Positions 9,962 through 18,480 of a DNA stretch of 49,161 nucleotides are shown here, one piece after another (the first letter of the stretch is position 1; each line of letters starts with the position of its first letter). The notes below the pieces were generated by a model. It worked only from the letters and a program-made list of their open reading frames with translations, had not been told where the DNA came from and did no database searches. Source of the stretch: Anoxybacteroides rupiense. Lineage in GTDB: Bacteria > Bacillota > Bacilli > Bacillales > Anoxybacillaceae. A program made the translations under genes and the position numbers. Where the stretch lies: positions 1-49,161 of the forward strand of contig NZ_JACIDF010000016.1 of assembly GCF_014196195.1 (NCBI RefSeq). The letters are read 5' to 3'.

Positions 9962-10465
9962 CTATACGATGCGTTTTCCTACAATGATAAGATCTCGCTC
10001 CACGCCATCTAATTCCGCAACTTTCGGAAAATGCCCCCATGTAGTAAAGCCAAAATGAGAGAAAAGACGCAAGCTTGGTTCGTTATGGGCAAAAATAAAT
10101 CCGAGTAGCGTTTTAATATTCAGCCTTGGGCATTCATCAATGGCGGCTTGTAACAATTGCTTTCCCATTCCTTGTCCGCGATATTGTTCAGAAATATAGA
10201 TGCTGATTTCCGCTGTATGCTGATAAGCAGACCGTCCATAAAAAGACTGAAAGCTGAGCCATGCACATATTTGCCCCTCTTTCTCAACGACCCATAGCGG
10301 CCGGGTGTCAGCAAAATGTTCCCAAAACCAGCTTTCTCTGCTCTCTACCGTTATCGGTTCTAAATCTGCTGTGACCATTCTTGAGGGAATGGTTTCGTTA
10401 TATATCCGAACAATCGCCGAAAGATCCTCATAACAAGCATCCCTAATAATCAATGATTCCTGCAT
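9962..10465 (-). CDS. GNAT acetyltransferase, phosphinothricin-acetyltransferase-like
   Basis: This 167-residue protein has the full GNAT fold pattern of the Pat/YwnH subgroup. IRDACYEDLSAIVRIYNE lies at the N-terminus, ISEQYRGQGMGKQLL (the acetyl-CoA pyrophosphate loop, R/Q-x-x-G-x-G/A) is central, and FAHNEPSLRLFSHFGF is C-terminal. It probably N-acetylates a small amine or amino-acid analogue; the substrate is not known. AAGGAGG is too close to the ATG at 10474 and is 10 bases before the one at 10465, so the latter is chosen. It is divergent from the MFS exporter gene. Confidence 0.87.
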   Translation of the reverse strand: MQESLIIRDACYEDLSAIVRIYNETIPSRMVTADLEPITVESRESWFWEHFADTRPLWVVEKEGQICAWLSFQSFYGRSAYQHTAEISIYISEQYRGQGMGKQLLQAAIDECPRLNIKTLLGFIFAHNEPSLRLFSHFGFTTWGHFPKVAELDGVERDLIIVGKRIV

Positions 10466-10604
10466 ACTTCCCATTCCTCCTTAAGCATTTTATTTGCAAA
10501 AATACATAAAAAGGGAGCATACTTAAATATTATTTAAAGCGAGTGACTGAATCTTCCAGAAGCGCTGATTTTACTTCTTAATAAAACATGAAAGGAGGAA
10601 GCAG

Positions 10605-11777
10605 ATGAATAAGACACTGATCGTGTATTTAGTGTCGCTTGCTGCATTTCTTGGTCCATTTACACAAACGATCTACACACCTATTTTACCAGAAGTCACA
10701 AAAGATTTTGGCACATCTTCATTTTTGGTGAATTTGACAATCTCCATTTTTACTTTGTTTTTAGCACTCATGCAGATCGTTTATGGACCTCTTACAGATA
10801 CAAAGGGGCGAAGAAAGGTTCTTTTATTTGGTATTTTTATTTATGTACTAGCATCTCTTGGCTGTTTCTTTTCACATTCCATTTCTATCTTGCTCGTCTT
10901 TCGCGCTCTGCAAGCCATTGGAATTGCGGCTGGCTCCGTCGTTGCTGCTACGGTGATCGGCGATTTATTTGAAGGGAAAGCAAGAGGAAAAGCGATGGGA
11001 ACGTTTCAAATGATGGTTTCGCTTGGCCCGGTCGCAGGGCCGATCGCTGGAGGCTTTATTGGGGGAAGCTTTAACTTTCATACCGTCTTTCTTGTCCTTG
11101 TATTCGTAGGCGCTGTTATTTTCCTGTTCAATTTTATTTTTTTAAAAGAAACTAAAACGGAAACAGGCTCTACAGAACGCTTCCAGCCACGGGATTTTGT
11201 TTTTATTTTAAAAAATCACACGGGCGCGTCCATCATTTTATTGGGCTTTACGCAATACTATGCGCTATATAACTTTTTAGTATTTTTGCCAAACATTTTG
11301 AACGACCGATACGCGCTTCCAGCAGAACAAAAGGGAATCGTGTTTCTATGCATGTCTTTGTTTATTGTCGTGGGCAGCTTCGTCGGCGGAAGGATACAAG
11401 GACGCTTCCCAAGCCGAAATGTGATTGTCACGACCGCCTATTTAAATGTGTTGGCCGTGTTCTTATTTCTTTTAGTTTCACATATAGCGCTCCCATTACT
11501 GATTGTTTCCATCATGCTATTTGGATTCTTCCTAGGAACCTCTTTGCCTGTACAAACAACTCTTCTTACGCAAATATTTCATTCCAACCGATCTACTGCT
11601 ATTGGGGCCTATAATTTTTTCCGATATATTGGAATGGCGTGCGGACCTATAATCGGGAGCTGGCTTCTTAAAATCGGCGGATATGATACGATCTATGGAT
11701 TTGTTGATGTGCTGTTTCTCTGCTGCTCGTTAATACTTATGAAGCAATTTGGCAAAGCAGCCTATAAGCCGCAATAA
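10605..11777 (+). CDS. MFS drug-efflux-type transporter (DHA1-like)
   Basis: This 390-residue membrane protein has about 12 helices. It carries the MFS loop 2-3 signature GPLTDTKGRRKVLLFG (about 66-82) and the antiporter motif C-like GPVAGPIAGGFIGG in helix 5 (about 145-160). It is probably a proton-coupled exporter of the Bcr/CflA or tetracycline-exporter class; the substrate is unknown. A strong AAAGGAGG lies before the ATG. The gene is monocistronic, with no obvious terminator immediately after it. Confidence 0.87.
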   Translation: MNKTLIVYLVSLAAFLGPFTQTIYTPILPEVTKDFGTSSFLVNLTISIFTLFLALMQIVYGPLTDTKGRRKVLLFGIFIYVLASLGCFFSHSISILLVFRALQAIGIAAGSVVAATVIGDLFEGKARGKAMGTFQMMVSLGPVAGPIAGGFIGGSFNFHTVFLVLVFVGAVIFLFNFIFLKETKTETGSTERFQPRDFVFILKNHTGASIILLGFTQYYALYNFLVFLPNILNDRYALPAEQKGIVFLCMSLFIVVGSFVGGRIQGRFPSRNVIVTTAYLNVLAVFLFLLVSHIALPLLIVSIMLFGFFLGTSLPVQTTLLTQIFHSNRSTAIGAYNFFRYIGMACGPIIGSWLLKIGGYDTIYGFVDVLFLCCSLILMKQFGKAAYKPQ

Positions 11778-12345
11778 TCCAACGTTTCTAGTGGTCATTT
11801 AGGGAAGGACGTTCGAACAAGATTTGTCCTTTCCCCCATTGAACCATATCGCTTTTCGTGGCCAACAAACTCGTAGGTTGAAAACATATTATAAGACTCT
11901 TCCGTTGAAAAATGAAGAAATTAAGGTAGCTGGAGCATCATGGATATGAGGCCTTGCTGTTTCGGCAGCCGGGTGTAAGACTGAAAGCAACGTTCTCAAA
12001 CCTTCGTCACACAGATGCGTGACGAAGGCAAATTCACAAATTCGTTTCCGGTCGCCGCTCTTCCAAAGATCGTTCGTCTCTTTTTTACTAGCGTTGATAT
12101 AGCGTGAACGGATGCTCCGGCTAACATATCGCCCCATTTCTGCCCTATAATCTAAACTTCCAAAAATCAAAAGCCCTTTCTCCTCCGCGTCTGATCGTTT
12201 TGCCCAGGTGGTAATGGATAAGATGGAAGAGAAAAAATACGAAGCACAGCTTGTTAGGGGGTTGGAGGCATGTAGAGATGATGGGCAACTAGGCTGAAAG
12301 ATTCACTGTCCATGATTTTTTATTCCTCATCCCGTTCTCATGTTG
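11778..12345. other. Intergenic region with a strong palindrome
   Basis: No gene is supported here. A minus-strand frame (11889-12170, 93 codons) has no family resemblance and reads through the palindrome at 11999-12026. A short plus frame ending at about 12297 (MDKMEEKKYEAQLVRGLE...) may be a remnant. Together these suggest decayed or non-coding DNA. Confidence 0.45.
11999..12026. repeat. Perfect 10-bp inverted repeat
   Basis: CCTTCGTCAC and GTGACGAAGG flank an 8-base loop. There is no T-run on either side, so this is not a standard terminator. Its role is unknown. Confidence 0.6.
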
Positions 12346-14307
12346 CTACCATTTTGTTTTAAAAGAAGGAGCCATTGCTTGAAGCCACCCAAGCAGTTCA
12401 CGCTCCTTTTGCCAAAAAGCAAGATGTTCTTTTGCATATATGACAGCTTCATTTTCATCGCCAAGACTATAAAACGAAGGAGAATTTGTTGGAGGCCGCT
12501 TCTTTTTCAATACATAATCCATCACATACTCATTTGTTTGCCAAGCTTGCTCTAACAATTCCTCCATCTCTTCATGAAGACCGTATCTCAAGTACGCTAA
12601 AAGCAAGCGATTATAGCTGATGAAGGCAGTGGGCTCATCATACTGCTCTATCAGTTCTTCTGCTTTTTCGTATTTTTCCGTTTCTAAATAAGCAGGCAAC
12701 AGCACATAGCGAGTTCCTTGATTGTCGTTAAAATCTAATTGAAGCAGCTGCTCATACTGCTTAATCGCTTTTTCTTTTTCTCCGAGCAGCCAAAGTGCCT
12801 GTGCGTACTTTTCTTTTGCTCTCATATATGATCTTGTTTCCGTTATCATCCAGAAATGACCTTTATAGTCACGGAAGAAGCTCTTTCCAAGCTCCTTTTC
12901 TCCCGCTTCCATTCCTTTTTGATAATAGGTCACTGCTTCCTTCAATGTCGTTGCTTCGTCACCTAAAATATTATAAGCAGCTGCACTATTCGGGTACAAA
13001 CGCAAAGCTTGATGCACAAGCTCCTTTCGCCTTTTTGGATTTACTTCGTGAAATGCTTGATCAAGCAATTCTTGTGCTTGTTCTCTCAACGATTCGCTCT
13101 TTTTATTAGTAAGCATCGATTGAACAAACAAGTGTCCTTCTTGAGCTGCTGAATCGTTTGGTTTCTGTATGAGACGACGAATATTATGCCTGTTTGGTTC
13201 AGTCGTGATTTGCGAATGGGGAATGAACTCTGGGGTTAAAATGCGTCCTTCTTCAAAATGATCTATTTTTTTATATATTTGTGCGATAAACTCTGCCATA
13301 GACTCTTCCATTTCGCGATATTTGATAGCCATGCTCCTGCTGGAAATCCTGTAGCATTTTGCGATCTCTTTCTGTGTTGCCGCTTGGTACGGAATCACAA
13401 TGACAAGAGTTAAATAATGGATAGCAGCTGCATACAGCTCCGGCTTTTGAATAAAAGGCCGCTCTAAGTCGCAATATACCTTCCATAGCACAATAGCCAC
13501 ATAAATCCAAGGCCCATTTCCATGAATTTCTTCCATTCGCTCCTGCAATACATAGGCCACCTGTTCATAAACTGGTTGCTCCCATTCAAGCGATTCAATT
13601 GAAAGATATTTAGAAGATAATTGTAAAAAGCATTCATATAATAGCTCCGGAAAAGATAAGGTAACAAATTCACGGACAGAAACATCTTTTTTTTCATCAA
13701 ACATCTCCTGAAGGAGTTCAATGACTGTTTCGGCTACGTGCCTTTCTATTTCTAAACAAGAAATAAAAAAAGAATAGGCTGGACCAGAGGATACAAGGGT
13801 TCCGATAAGCAAATAGCCCTCTTTTATTTCTGGTTTATCGAAGGCAATACGTTTTTGTTTTTGGGTAAAAATATCTTCAGCGATCACAAAGCTGAGGGAT
13901 TCTCGTTCGATGACGCGCACAAACGAAGGGAACTCACGACCCCAAGTGTGGAGAAGTTTGCGGATAGTTGGGCTCTTAATCTGTGAAGCGCATGTTTGGA
14001 TATAATGTTCAATAATCGTTTTTCTGTTCACCAACGGTTGGCAGAATACCGCCCATAAAGTGGTATAAAATACAAACAGTTCGTCCCATTCATCATCTAG
14101 TAAATGGTTCGTTCTTCGCGCAATAAATTCACCCAGTTCCTTTTTATGTTTTGTCAAGGCATAATGGAGCAAATCGCGCTGGACCTGCATAACCTCCTGC
14201 ATGATGAATTCATTCATCGATATTACCTCTCGCTGCTTGCCACAACATTTTTGATATTTTTTTCCACTTCCACAAGGACAAAGATCATTTTTCCCTGCTT
14301 TCTCCAT
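12346..14307 (-). CDS. SEC-C zinc-motif protein with C-terminal TPR region
   Basis: This 653-residue cytoplasmic protein opens with a SEC-C motif, NDLCPCGSGKKYQKCCG (residues 7-23), the small zinc-binding module of SecA tails. In most proteins it sits at the C-terminus; here it is N-terminal. A long helical middle region follows. The last 250 residues form TPR-like repeats resembling the ST7-like family, with FFRDYKGHFWMITETRSYMRA, ALWLLGEKEKAIKQYEQLL and LDFNDNQGTRYVLLPAYLE. The function is unknown; the parts suggest protein-protein contacts or ribosome/translocon contact. It is monocistronic. Confidence 0.78.
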   Translation of the reverse strand: MEKAGKNDLCPCGSGKKYQKCCGKQREVISMNEFIMQEVMQVQRDLLHYALTKHKKELGEFIARRTNHLLDDEWDELFVFYTTLWAVFCQPLVNRKTIIEHYIQTCASQIKSPTIRKLLHTWGREFPSFVRVIERESLSFVIAEDIFTQKQKRIAFDKPEIKEGYLLIGTLVSSGPAYSFFISCLEIERHVAETVIELLQEMFDEKKDVSVREFVTLSFPELLYECFLQLSSKYLSIESLEWEQPVYEQVAYVLQERMEEIHGNGPWIYVAIVLWKVYCDLERPFIQKPELYAAAIHYLTLVIVIPYQAATQKEIAKCYRISSRSMAIKYREMEESMAEFIAQIYKKIDHFEEGRILTPEFIPHSQITTEPNRHNIRRLIQKPNDSAAQEGHLFVQSMLTNKKSESLREQAQELLDQAFHEVNPKRRKELVHQALRLYPNSAAAYNILGDEATTLKEAVTYYQKGMEAGEKELGKSFFRDYKGHFWMITETRSYMRAKEKYAQALWLLGEKEKAIKQYEQLLQLDFNDNQGTRYVLLPAYLETEKYEKAEELIEQYDEPTAFISYNRLLLAYLRYGLHEEMEELLEQAWQTNEYVMDYVLKKKRPPTNSPSFYSLGDENEAVIYAKEHLAFWQKERELLGWLQAMAPSFKTKW

Positions 14308-14551
14308 CCATCTTCACCTCTTTCTTATTGTTTATGATCATATATTTTTGACCACCTTGCTAGAAAATCCTCTATATTCACCTTAATATTTCTTAATATT
14401 TCGACATATAATCCTCTCGATCTCCACTCCGTTAAGAGATGGGATCTCGGTGGATGATGTTAAAACAATGAAAATTATATGATCTGTCTGTTATGGTCGA
14501 TTGATAAAGGAGTTTAAAAAAATAAAAGCAGCCTTTATTGCAAAAAATTTA

Positions 14552-14574
14552 AAAACGCCTTATTCAGGCGTTTT
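14552..14574 (-). terminator. Terminator overlapping the 3' end of sspH
   Basis: AAAACGCCT (14552-14560) pairs with AGGCGTTTT (14566-14574) around a 5-base loop. On the minus strand a T-rich tail follows. The stem includes the last codons and the stop of sspH. Confidence 0.85.
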
Positions 14575-14752
14575 CTTCTTCCAGCTCTTCGACTGGCACT
14601 TCTCTCGTTTCTTGAAGCAGACCGTCACGCATATGTACCTTGGCTGTTCCAGCTTTCTCATTGTAATCGTCAATCCAGACAGGCACACCATTGTAATAAA
14701 CAGAAACATCAGCAGGTGAAGAAATAATTTGCTTAACACGGTTCATATCCAT
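14564..14752 (-). CDS. sspH: H-type small acid-soluble spore protein
   Basis: This 62-residue protein belongs to the SspH family of minor small acid-soluble proteins made in the forespore. Recognisable features are MNRVKQIISSPADVSVYYNGVPVWID and the later AKVHMRDG segment, which match the family from memory. The long open frame starts at 14968, but AGGAGG (14761-14766), eight bases before the ATG at 14752, and the family length both support the short form. An ATG two codons downstream is a weaker alternative. A forespore promoter candidate lies upstream and a terminator overlaps the stop codon. Confidence 0.9.
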   Translation of the reverse strand: MDMNRVKQIISSPADVSVYYNGVPVWIDDYNEKAGTAKVHMRDGLLQETREVPVEELEEENA

Positions 14753-14787
14753 GAAAGCATCCTCCTTGCATTGGTTAATAGCAGTAG

Positions 14788-14817
14788 TAGTGTTGGCAAT
14801 TGAAGAAGATCTATGCA
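14788..14817 (-). promoter_or_regulatory. Candidate forespore (sigma-G-like) promoter of sspH
   Basis: TGCATA (14812-14817, minus) and AACACTA (14788-14794) are separated by 17 bases. They resemble the sigma-G pattern of TGAATA with a CATACTA-type -10. The match is imperfect; the position, about 35 bases before the start codon, and the gene identity support it. Confidence 0.45.
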
Positions 14818-15088
14818 AGAAAAACATGATTTTGTGCAAAATATCCATATCTATAAAAATGCAGAGGGCTGCGGAAAATCGAAAGCTAAAGGCAAAGCCA
14901 CGGACTTTTTCTTGCGTTATGTGACCATCACATGGCAACAAGCCAAACAACGTCGCCTCCAGCCCCATTCATGGATCTATAAGCGATTGGTTATTCAGCG
15001 ACCCAACCATTGAACCATGCAAGCCTTATCTCATACCAAAAGCGAAGTGGTGAATCTGCATCTATATGCCTAAATGAAGGAGGAAACG

Positions 15089-16072
15089 ATGAAATACGCT
15101 TATTTTCGTCTCCCTATATTTGTCCGCATGCTGCTTGTAGGATTCAGCTTTATTCTTTTATTCGGAGGTCTGATTCATGCCGCAGAGCCGAATACATATC
15201 GAACGTTATTTGATGGCATATGGTGGGCCATTGTAACGGCCGCAACCGTCGGCTATGGAGATTTTGTTCCCAAAACGATGCTTGGCAAATTTCTTGGCAT
15301 TGCGCTTATTTTATTTGGTACAGGCTTTATTTCGGCCTATTTTGCAGCGCTATCTGCTTCCGCCATATCCAGAGAAAATGCTCTCTTGCATGGAAACGTT
15401 GCTTATACAAAAGAGGGGCATGTTGTTGTCGTCGGCTGGAACGAACGAGTACGCGAGCTGCTCAAGCAGTTAACAGCCGCTCACCCGTCCTTTACTTTTG
15501 TTATTGTAGATGCAACACTAGACGTTCTTCCGGTTTCTTATAACCAAGTCCACTTTATTAAAGGAAATCCGACCTATGATTCGATCTTACAAAAAGCGAA
15601 CGTAGCAAAGGCAAAGATGATTGTTATCACAGCCGACCAGCATAAAAATGAATTGGATGCCGATATGGCATCAATTTTAACTTTATTGTCAGCCAAAGGA
15701 ATCAATCCAGACATTTATGCCATCATTGAAATTTTGACGACGCAGCAAGTCAACAATGCCAAACTAGCAGGTGCAGATGAAATTATTCAAACGAACCAGC
15801 TCTCAAGCTTTTCGATCATCAACAGCCTTCAGTCTCCGGGCATTTCGCCGCTAATTGAACAGTTATTGTATCGACTTGGGGAAAACTGTTTTCAATTTCT
15901 TGATCCACCTGATGAGCTGGTTGGACAGACAATGGCTGAAAGCAGCCGCATTTTGCTTAATCAACAAATTCTGTTGATTGGAATTATCAGAGAGGGAGTG
16001 CCATTTATGAATCCCTCCCCCCTTTTTACCATTCAACAAAGCGATCGGCTTTTTGTGCTTAAGCATCACTGA
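15089..16072 (+). CDS. yugO: Potassium channel protein with RCK domain
   Basis: YugO-type channels pass K+ across the membrane; in B. subtilis YugO takes part in biofilm signalling. This 327-residue protein has one helix, a pore loop with the selectivity filter TVGYGD (about 53-58) and a second helix with GTGFISAYFAALSA. A cytosolic RCK/TrkA-N domain begins at GHVVVVGWNERVRELL (about 110), and a TrkA-C-like tail ends in the LFVLKHH region. AAGGAGG sits five bases before the ATG at 15089, so the ATG at 15074 is rejected. B. subtilis has mstX directly upstream; no such gene is visible here. Its last 7 bases overlap convergent yugN. Confidence 0.93.
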   Translation: MKYAYFRLPIFVRMLLVGFSFILLFGGLIHAAEPNTYRTLFDGIWWAIVTAATVGYGDFVPKTMLGKFLGIALILFGTGFISAYFAALSASAISRENALLHGNVAYTKEGHVVVVGWNERVRELLKQLTAAHPSFTFVIVDATLDVLPVSYNQVHFIKGNPTYDSILQKANVAKAKMIVITADQHKNELDADMASILTLLSAKGINPDIYAIIEILTTQQVNNAKLAGADEIIQTNQLSSFSIINSLQSPGISPLIEQLLYRLGENCFQFLDPPDELVGQTMAESSRILLNQQILLIGIIREGVPFMNPSPLFTIQQSDRLFVLKHH

Positions 16073-16470
16073 AGCAAATGATTTTCCAGCTCCTTCACAA
16101 GTATTTTGCCTATATTGATATATTTTTCTGGAATTTGAGCGTCTGGGTCTTGTGGCTCTGCAAATTGATTAAATGATGCGCTCAAATTTCCGATATGGGC
16201 ATGATCATCCACGCCAATTTGGTATTTGTGTGATAATAAATAGGGGCACCCTAGTTTGACGGTTGTCCCATTGGAGTCAAGCTGCCCATCAACGGCTTCA
16301 AATGGGACACGCAAAAATTGATAGCCCACTTCGTCGTCAATTTTATAATCGAATGAACCATGGTCGTAATCCCAATTGCCACCAATAACATAGCCGAGCG
16401 GTTTAAGCTCCTGTTCAAGCTTATATAAGCGAAATGTTTTGCCTTCTAATGCGGAAGGAATTTCAATCAT
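16066..16470 (-). CDS. yugN: YugN-family protein
   Basis: This 134-residue protein matches the YugN-like family (unknown function) from memory of sequence and context. It begins MIEIPSALEGKTF, contains GGNWDYDHGSFDYKID, and has B. subtilis-like neighbours (yugO, pgi). It is soluble with no signal peptide. AAGGAGG precedes the ATG at a good distance. Its 3' end overlaps yugO by 7 bases. Confidence 0.88.
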   Translation of the reverse strand: MIEIPSALEGKTFRLYKLEQELKPLGYVIGGNWDYDHGSFDYKIDDEVGYQFLRVPFEAVDGQLDSNGTTVKLGCPYLLSHKYQIGVDDHAHIGNLSASFNQFAEPQDPDAQIPEKYINIGKILVKELENHLLQ

Positions 16471-16561
16471 GACAAATGACCTCCTTTTTTAAATAGATTG
16501 CCCTAATTGTCATGATCTTAAAATATATACACACAACTTAACATGTTAACATTTGCTTTTT

Positions 16562-16620
16562 TCTACTTAACAACGCCGCGTTACAGAAGCAAGAATAGGT
16601 CTAAAAGCGGCGTTGCTTCA
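16562..16620. repeat. Inverted repeat between yugN and the IS605 element
   Basis: CAACGCCGC (from about 16571) and GCGGCGTTG (to about 16615) form a perfect 9-bp stem around a loop of roughly 27 bases. On the minus strand this lies just past the restored aimR stop codon and could be its terminator, although the T-tail is poor. Confidence 0.4.
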
Positions 16621-16675
16621 ACCGTAGCATGCTTGTTTGATCTTTATATTTTTATACTAAAAAGGCATGCCGTTT

Positions 16676-17000
16676 CCTCTATTGTTCCATAGCTTGTGAA
16701 CTACCCACCACTTATCAATCTTGCGGTTTGATTGAAGTGGGGGCTTCTCGGGTAGTCCTATCTAACGATAGGAAATGGACCGAGCGAACCCTCTTGTTCC
16801 AAGAGTTGTTGTTTTTTATGCGAACGCTACTAAGCGTAATCCTTCATTTTTGATATTGATCGCAGAATTGTGATCGCGATCCAATACTAAACCACAAGAA
16901 CATTGGTACACACGTTCAGATAACGGCATTTCTTTTTCTTTGCCACAACAAGAACACTTTTTTGTCGAAGGAAACCATTTATCGATTTTGATCAGTTGTT
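16676..17000 (-). ncRNA. Predicted TnpB-associated guide RNA (omegaRNA) region
   Basis: In this family the 3' end of the tnpB transcript plus the right end of the element forms the scaffold of the guide RNA. The guide is the host sequence immediately outside the right end. Here the right-end hairpin (16700-16756) would be the terminal scaffold stem, and the guide would read AAGCTATGGAACAATAGAGG on the minus strand (16676-16695). The 5' limit is a guess. The prediction rests on family knowledge plus the boundary inferred for the element. Confidence 0.5.
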
Positions 17001-17934
17001 TTCCTTGCTCTTTTAGTTTGTATTCTAAGAATCTTGTGAACATCCCCCACCCGTTATCATGAACGCTTTTTCCAAAATGAAGGGCTTGAGACATACTTTT
17101 CATGTCTAAGTCTTCGATGACTACAGCGTCATAAGTGATTGCTAATTCTTTTGACTTGTGATGAAGAAAATTCATGCGTTGGTTTGCTATTTTTTCATGT
17201 AATTGAGCCACTTTTAAGCGTTGTTGTTCCCATCGTGAAGAACCTTTCTTTCTACGGGAAAGAATTCGCCCTGCTTTGGCCAGTTTGTCTAACGCTTGTC
17301 GATAGTAACGTGGGTAATTGGCTTTCTCACCCCGTTCGCTCTCGACATATAGACCGTCCATGGCAAAATCTAAACCGACCACTTTTTGAATCTTGACAGG
17401 TTCCATTTTCTTTTCATATTCGGTCAAAATCGAAATATAGTATTGGCCCGACTTTGTTTTAGAAATGGTGCAAGATTTGATTTTATACTCGGCGGGGATT
17501 TCTCGATGTTGCTTCATTTTGATCGGTTTTTTGAACTTGGGTAATTGGATATGACCATTTTCCAACTTAATATTGCCGTTGACCATGTTGGTTGTGTAAG
17601 ATTGCTTATGCTTTTTACTTTTGAATTTCGGAAATTCCGTCCGACCTTTGAAAAAGTTTTTATAGGCATTTTGCAGGTTGATTTGCGCGTTTGCCAAAGC
17701 TAATGAGTCCACTTCTTTGAGAAACGGAAATTCTTCTTTATATTTGGCGGGTGTTGGCCACTTTTGCTTTTTAAGCCGTTCTTTATCGTTTTTGAATTTT
17801 TCATATCGTTCTTTGCGTTCGGCGAGCATTTGATTGTAGACAAACCGCACACAACCAAACGTTTTCTCTAATAACTCTTTCTGTTCTTCATGGGGGTATA
17901 GGCGAAACTTGAACGCTTTGTGTTGATGGGTCAT
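16816..17934 (-). CDS. tnpB: TnpB RNA-guided nuclease of the IS605 element
   Basis: This 372-residue TnpB is the RNA-guided DNA endonuclease related to Cas12. It has the N-terminal FKFRLYPHEEQ segment, a RuvC core with Asp189 in GLDFAMDG, Glu274 in VVIEDLDM and Asp354 in DRDHNSAIN, and a zinc finger between them (Cys327/Cys330 with Cys345/Cys347). The catalytic triad and zinc ligands are all present and the length is normal, so it is likely functional. It starts 11 bases after the tnpA stop. Confidence 0.93.
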   Translation of the reverse strand: MTHQHKAFKFRLYPHEEQKELLEKTFGCVRFVYNQMLAERKERYEKFKNDKERLKKQKWPTPAKYKEEFPFLKEVDSLALANAQINLQNAYKNFFKGRTEFPKFKSKKHKQSYTTNMVNGNIKLENGHIQLPKFKKPIKMKQHREIPAEYKIKSCTISKTKSGQYYISILTEYEKKMEPVKIQKVVGLDFAMDGLYVESERGEKANYPRYYRQALDKLAKAGRILSRRKKGSSRWEQQRLKVAQLHEKIANQRMNFLHHKSKELAITYDAVVIEDLDMKSMSQALHFGKSVHDNGWGMFTRFLEYKLKEQGKQLIKIDKWFPSTKKCSCCGKEKEMPLSERVYQCSCGLVLDRDHNSAINIKNEGLRLVAFA

Positions 17935-17945
17935 ATCAAATCAAC

Positions 17946-18344
17946 TCACTTTTTGCCTTGATTCTCAATATACTTCCTTATGACATCTATTGGAGCACCG
18001 CCTGTTGTAAGCATACAAAAGCTTCTTGACCAAAACATTTCTTTCCACAGTTTTGTTCTGATATGAGGAAAATTTTTCTTTATCAGTCGAGAACTTGCGC
18101 TTTTATAGGCATTGATAAACTTTGACAATTCGGAATTAGGATGGGCTTTGAATAGAACGTGAACATGATCGTTGTCATGATTCCATTCTGTCAAAGTAAT
18201 GTTGTATTTGCTTCCAATCTCAATAAACATATTTTTTGCAAAATCAGATATTTCATCAGTGAATACTTCTCTGCGGTACTTCACGACTAATACAAGATGG
18301 TAATGTAACGAGAACACTGAATGATTATTACTATCTAATTTCAT
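17946..18344 (-). CDS. tnpA: IS200/IS605 Y1 HUH transposase TnpA
   Basis: This 132-residue single-strand transposase moves the element by cutting and rejoining subterminal hairpins. The HUH motif is HVHVLF (His60, His62) and the nucleophile is Tyr125 in RKYIENQG, both intact. AAAAGG lies upstream of the ATG. It heads the tnpA-tnpB pair just inside the left-end hairpin. Confidence 0.94.
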   Translation of the reverse strand: MKLDSNNHSVFSLHYHLVLVVKYRREVFTDEISDFAKNMFIEIGSKYNITLTEWNHDNDHVHVLFKAHPNSELSKFINAYKSASSRLIKKNFPHIRTKLWKEMFWSRSFCMLTTGGAPIDVIRKYIENQGKK

Positions 18345-18417
18345 TGATATATCAATCCTTTTATCTTTATAAGACTGATTATATCAAAACCTTTGGTTAT
18401 CGCCAACCGAAATTCAT

Positions 18418-18466
18418 CTCCCGCCTACTCACGGGGCTGTGCCCTTCACGTTCCTTGAGGCGGGAG
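18418..18466. repeat. Left-end hairpin of the IS605 element
   Basis: CTCCCGCCT (18418-18426) pairs with AGGCGGGAG (18458-18466), with an inner GGGC/GCCC. The flanking sequence GGGAGACTTCT recurs beside a solo hairpin at 29738-29764. Confidence 0.75.
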
Positions 18467-18480
18467 ACTTCTTTCAGAAA

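Noticed and set aside
11889-12170. Minus-strand open frame of 93 codons
   Set aside because: No recognisable domain. It reads straight through a perfect palindrome, and its composition does not look like its neighbours' proteins.
12212-12297. Short plus frame MDKMEEKKYEAQLVRGLE...
   Set aside because: Looks coding-like in composition but is too short, with no clear ribosome binding site and no family I can name.
14813-15013. Plus frame upstream of yugO considered as mstX
   Set aside because: Sequence is not MstX-like, has no membrane segment, and overlaps the sspH promoter region.
16480-16695. Search for an aimP-like peptide gene downstream of the aimR-like gene
   Set aside because: Only frames of 3 to 9 codons without ribosome binding sites; no secretion signal.
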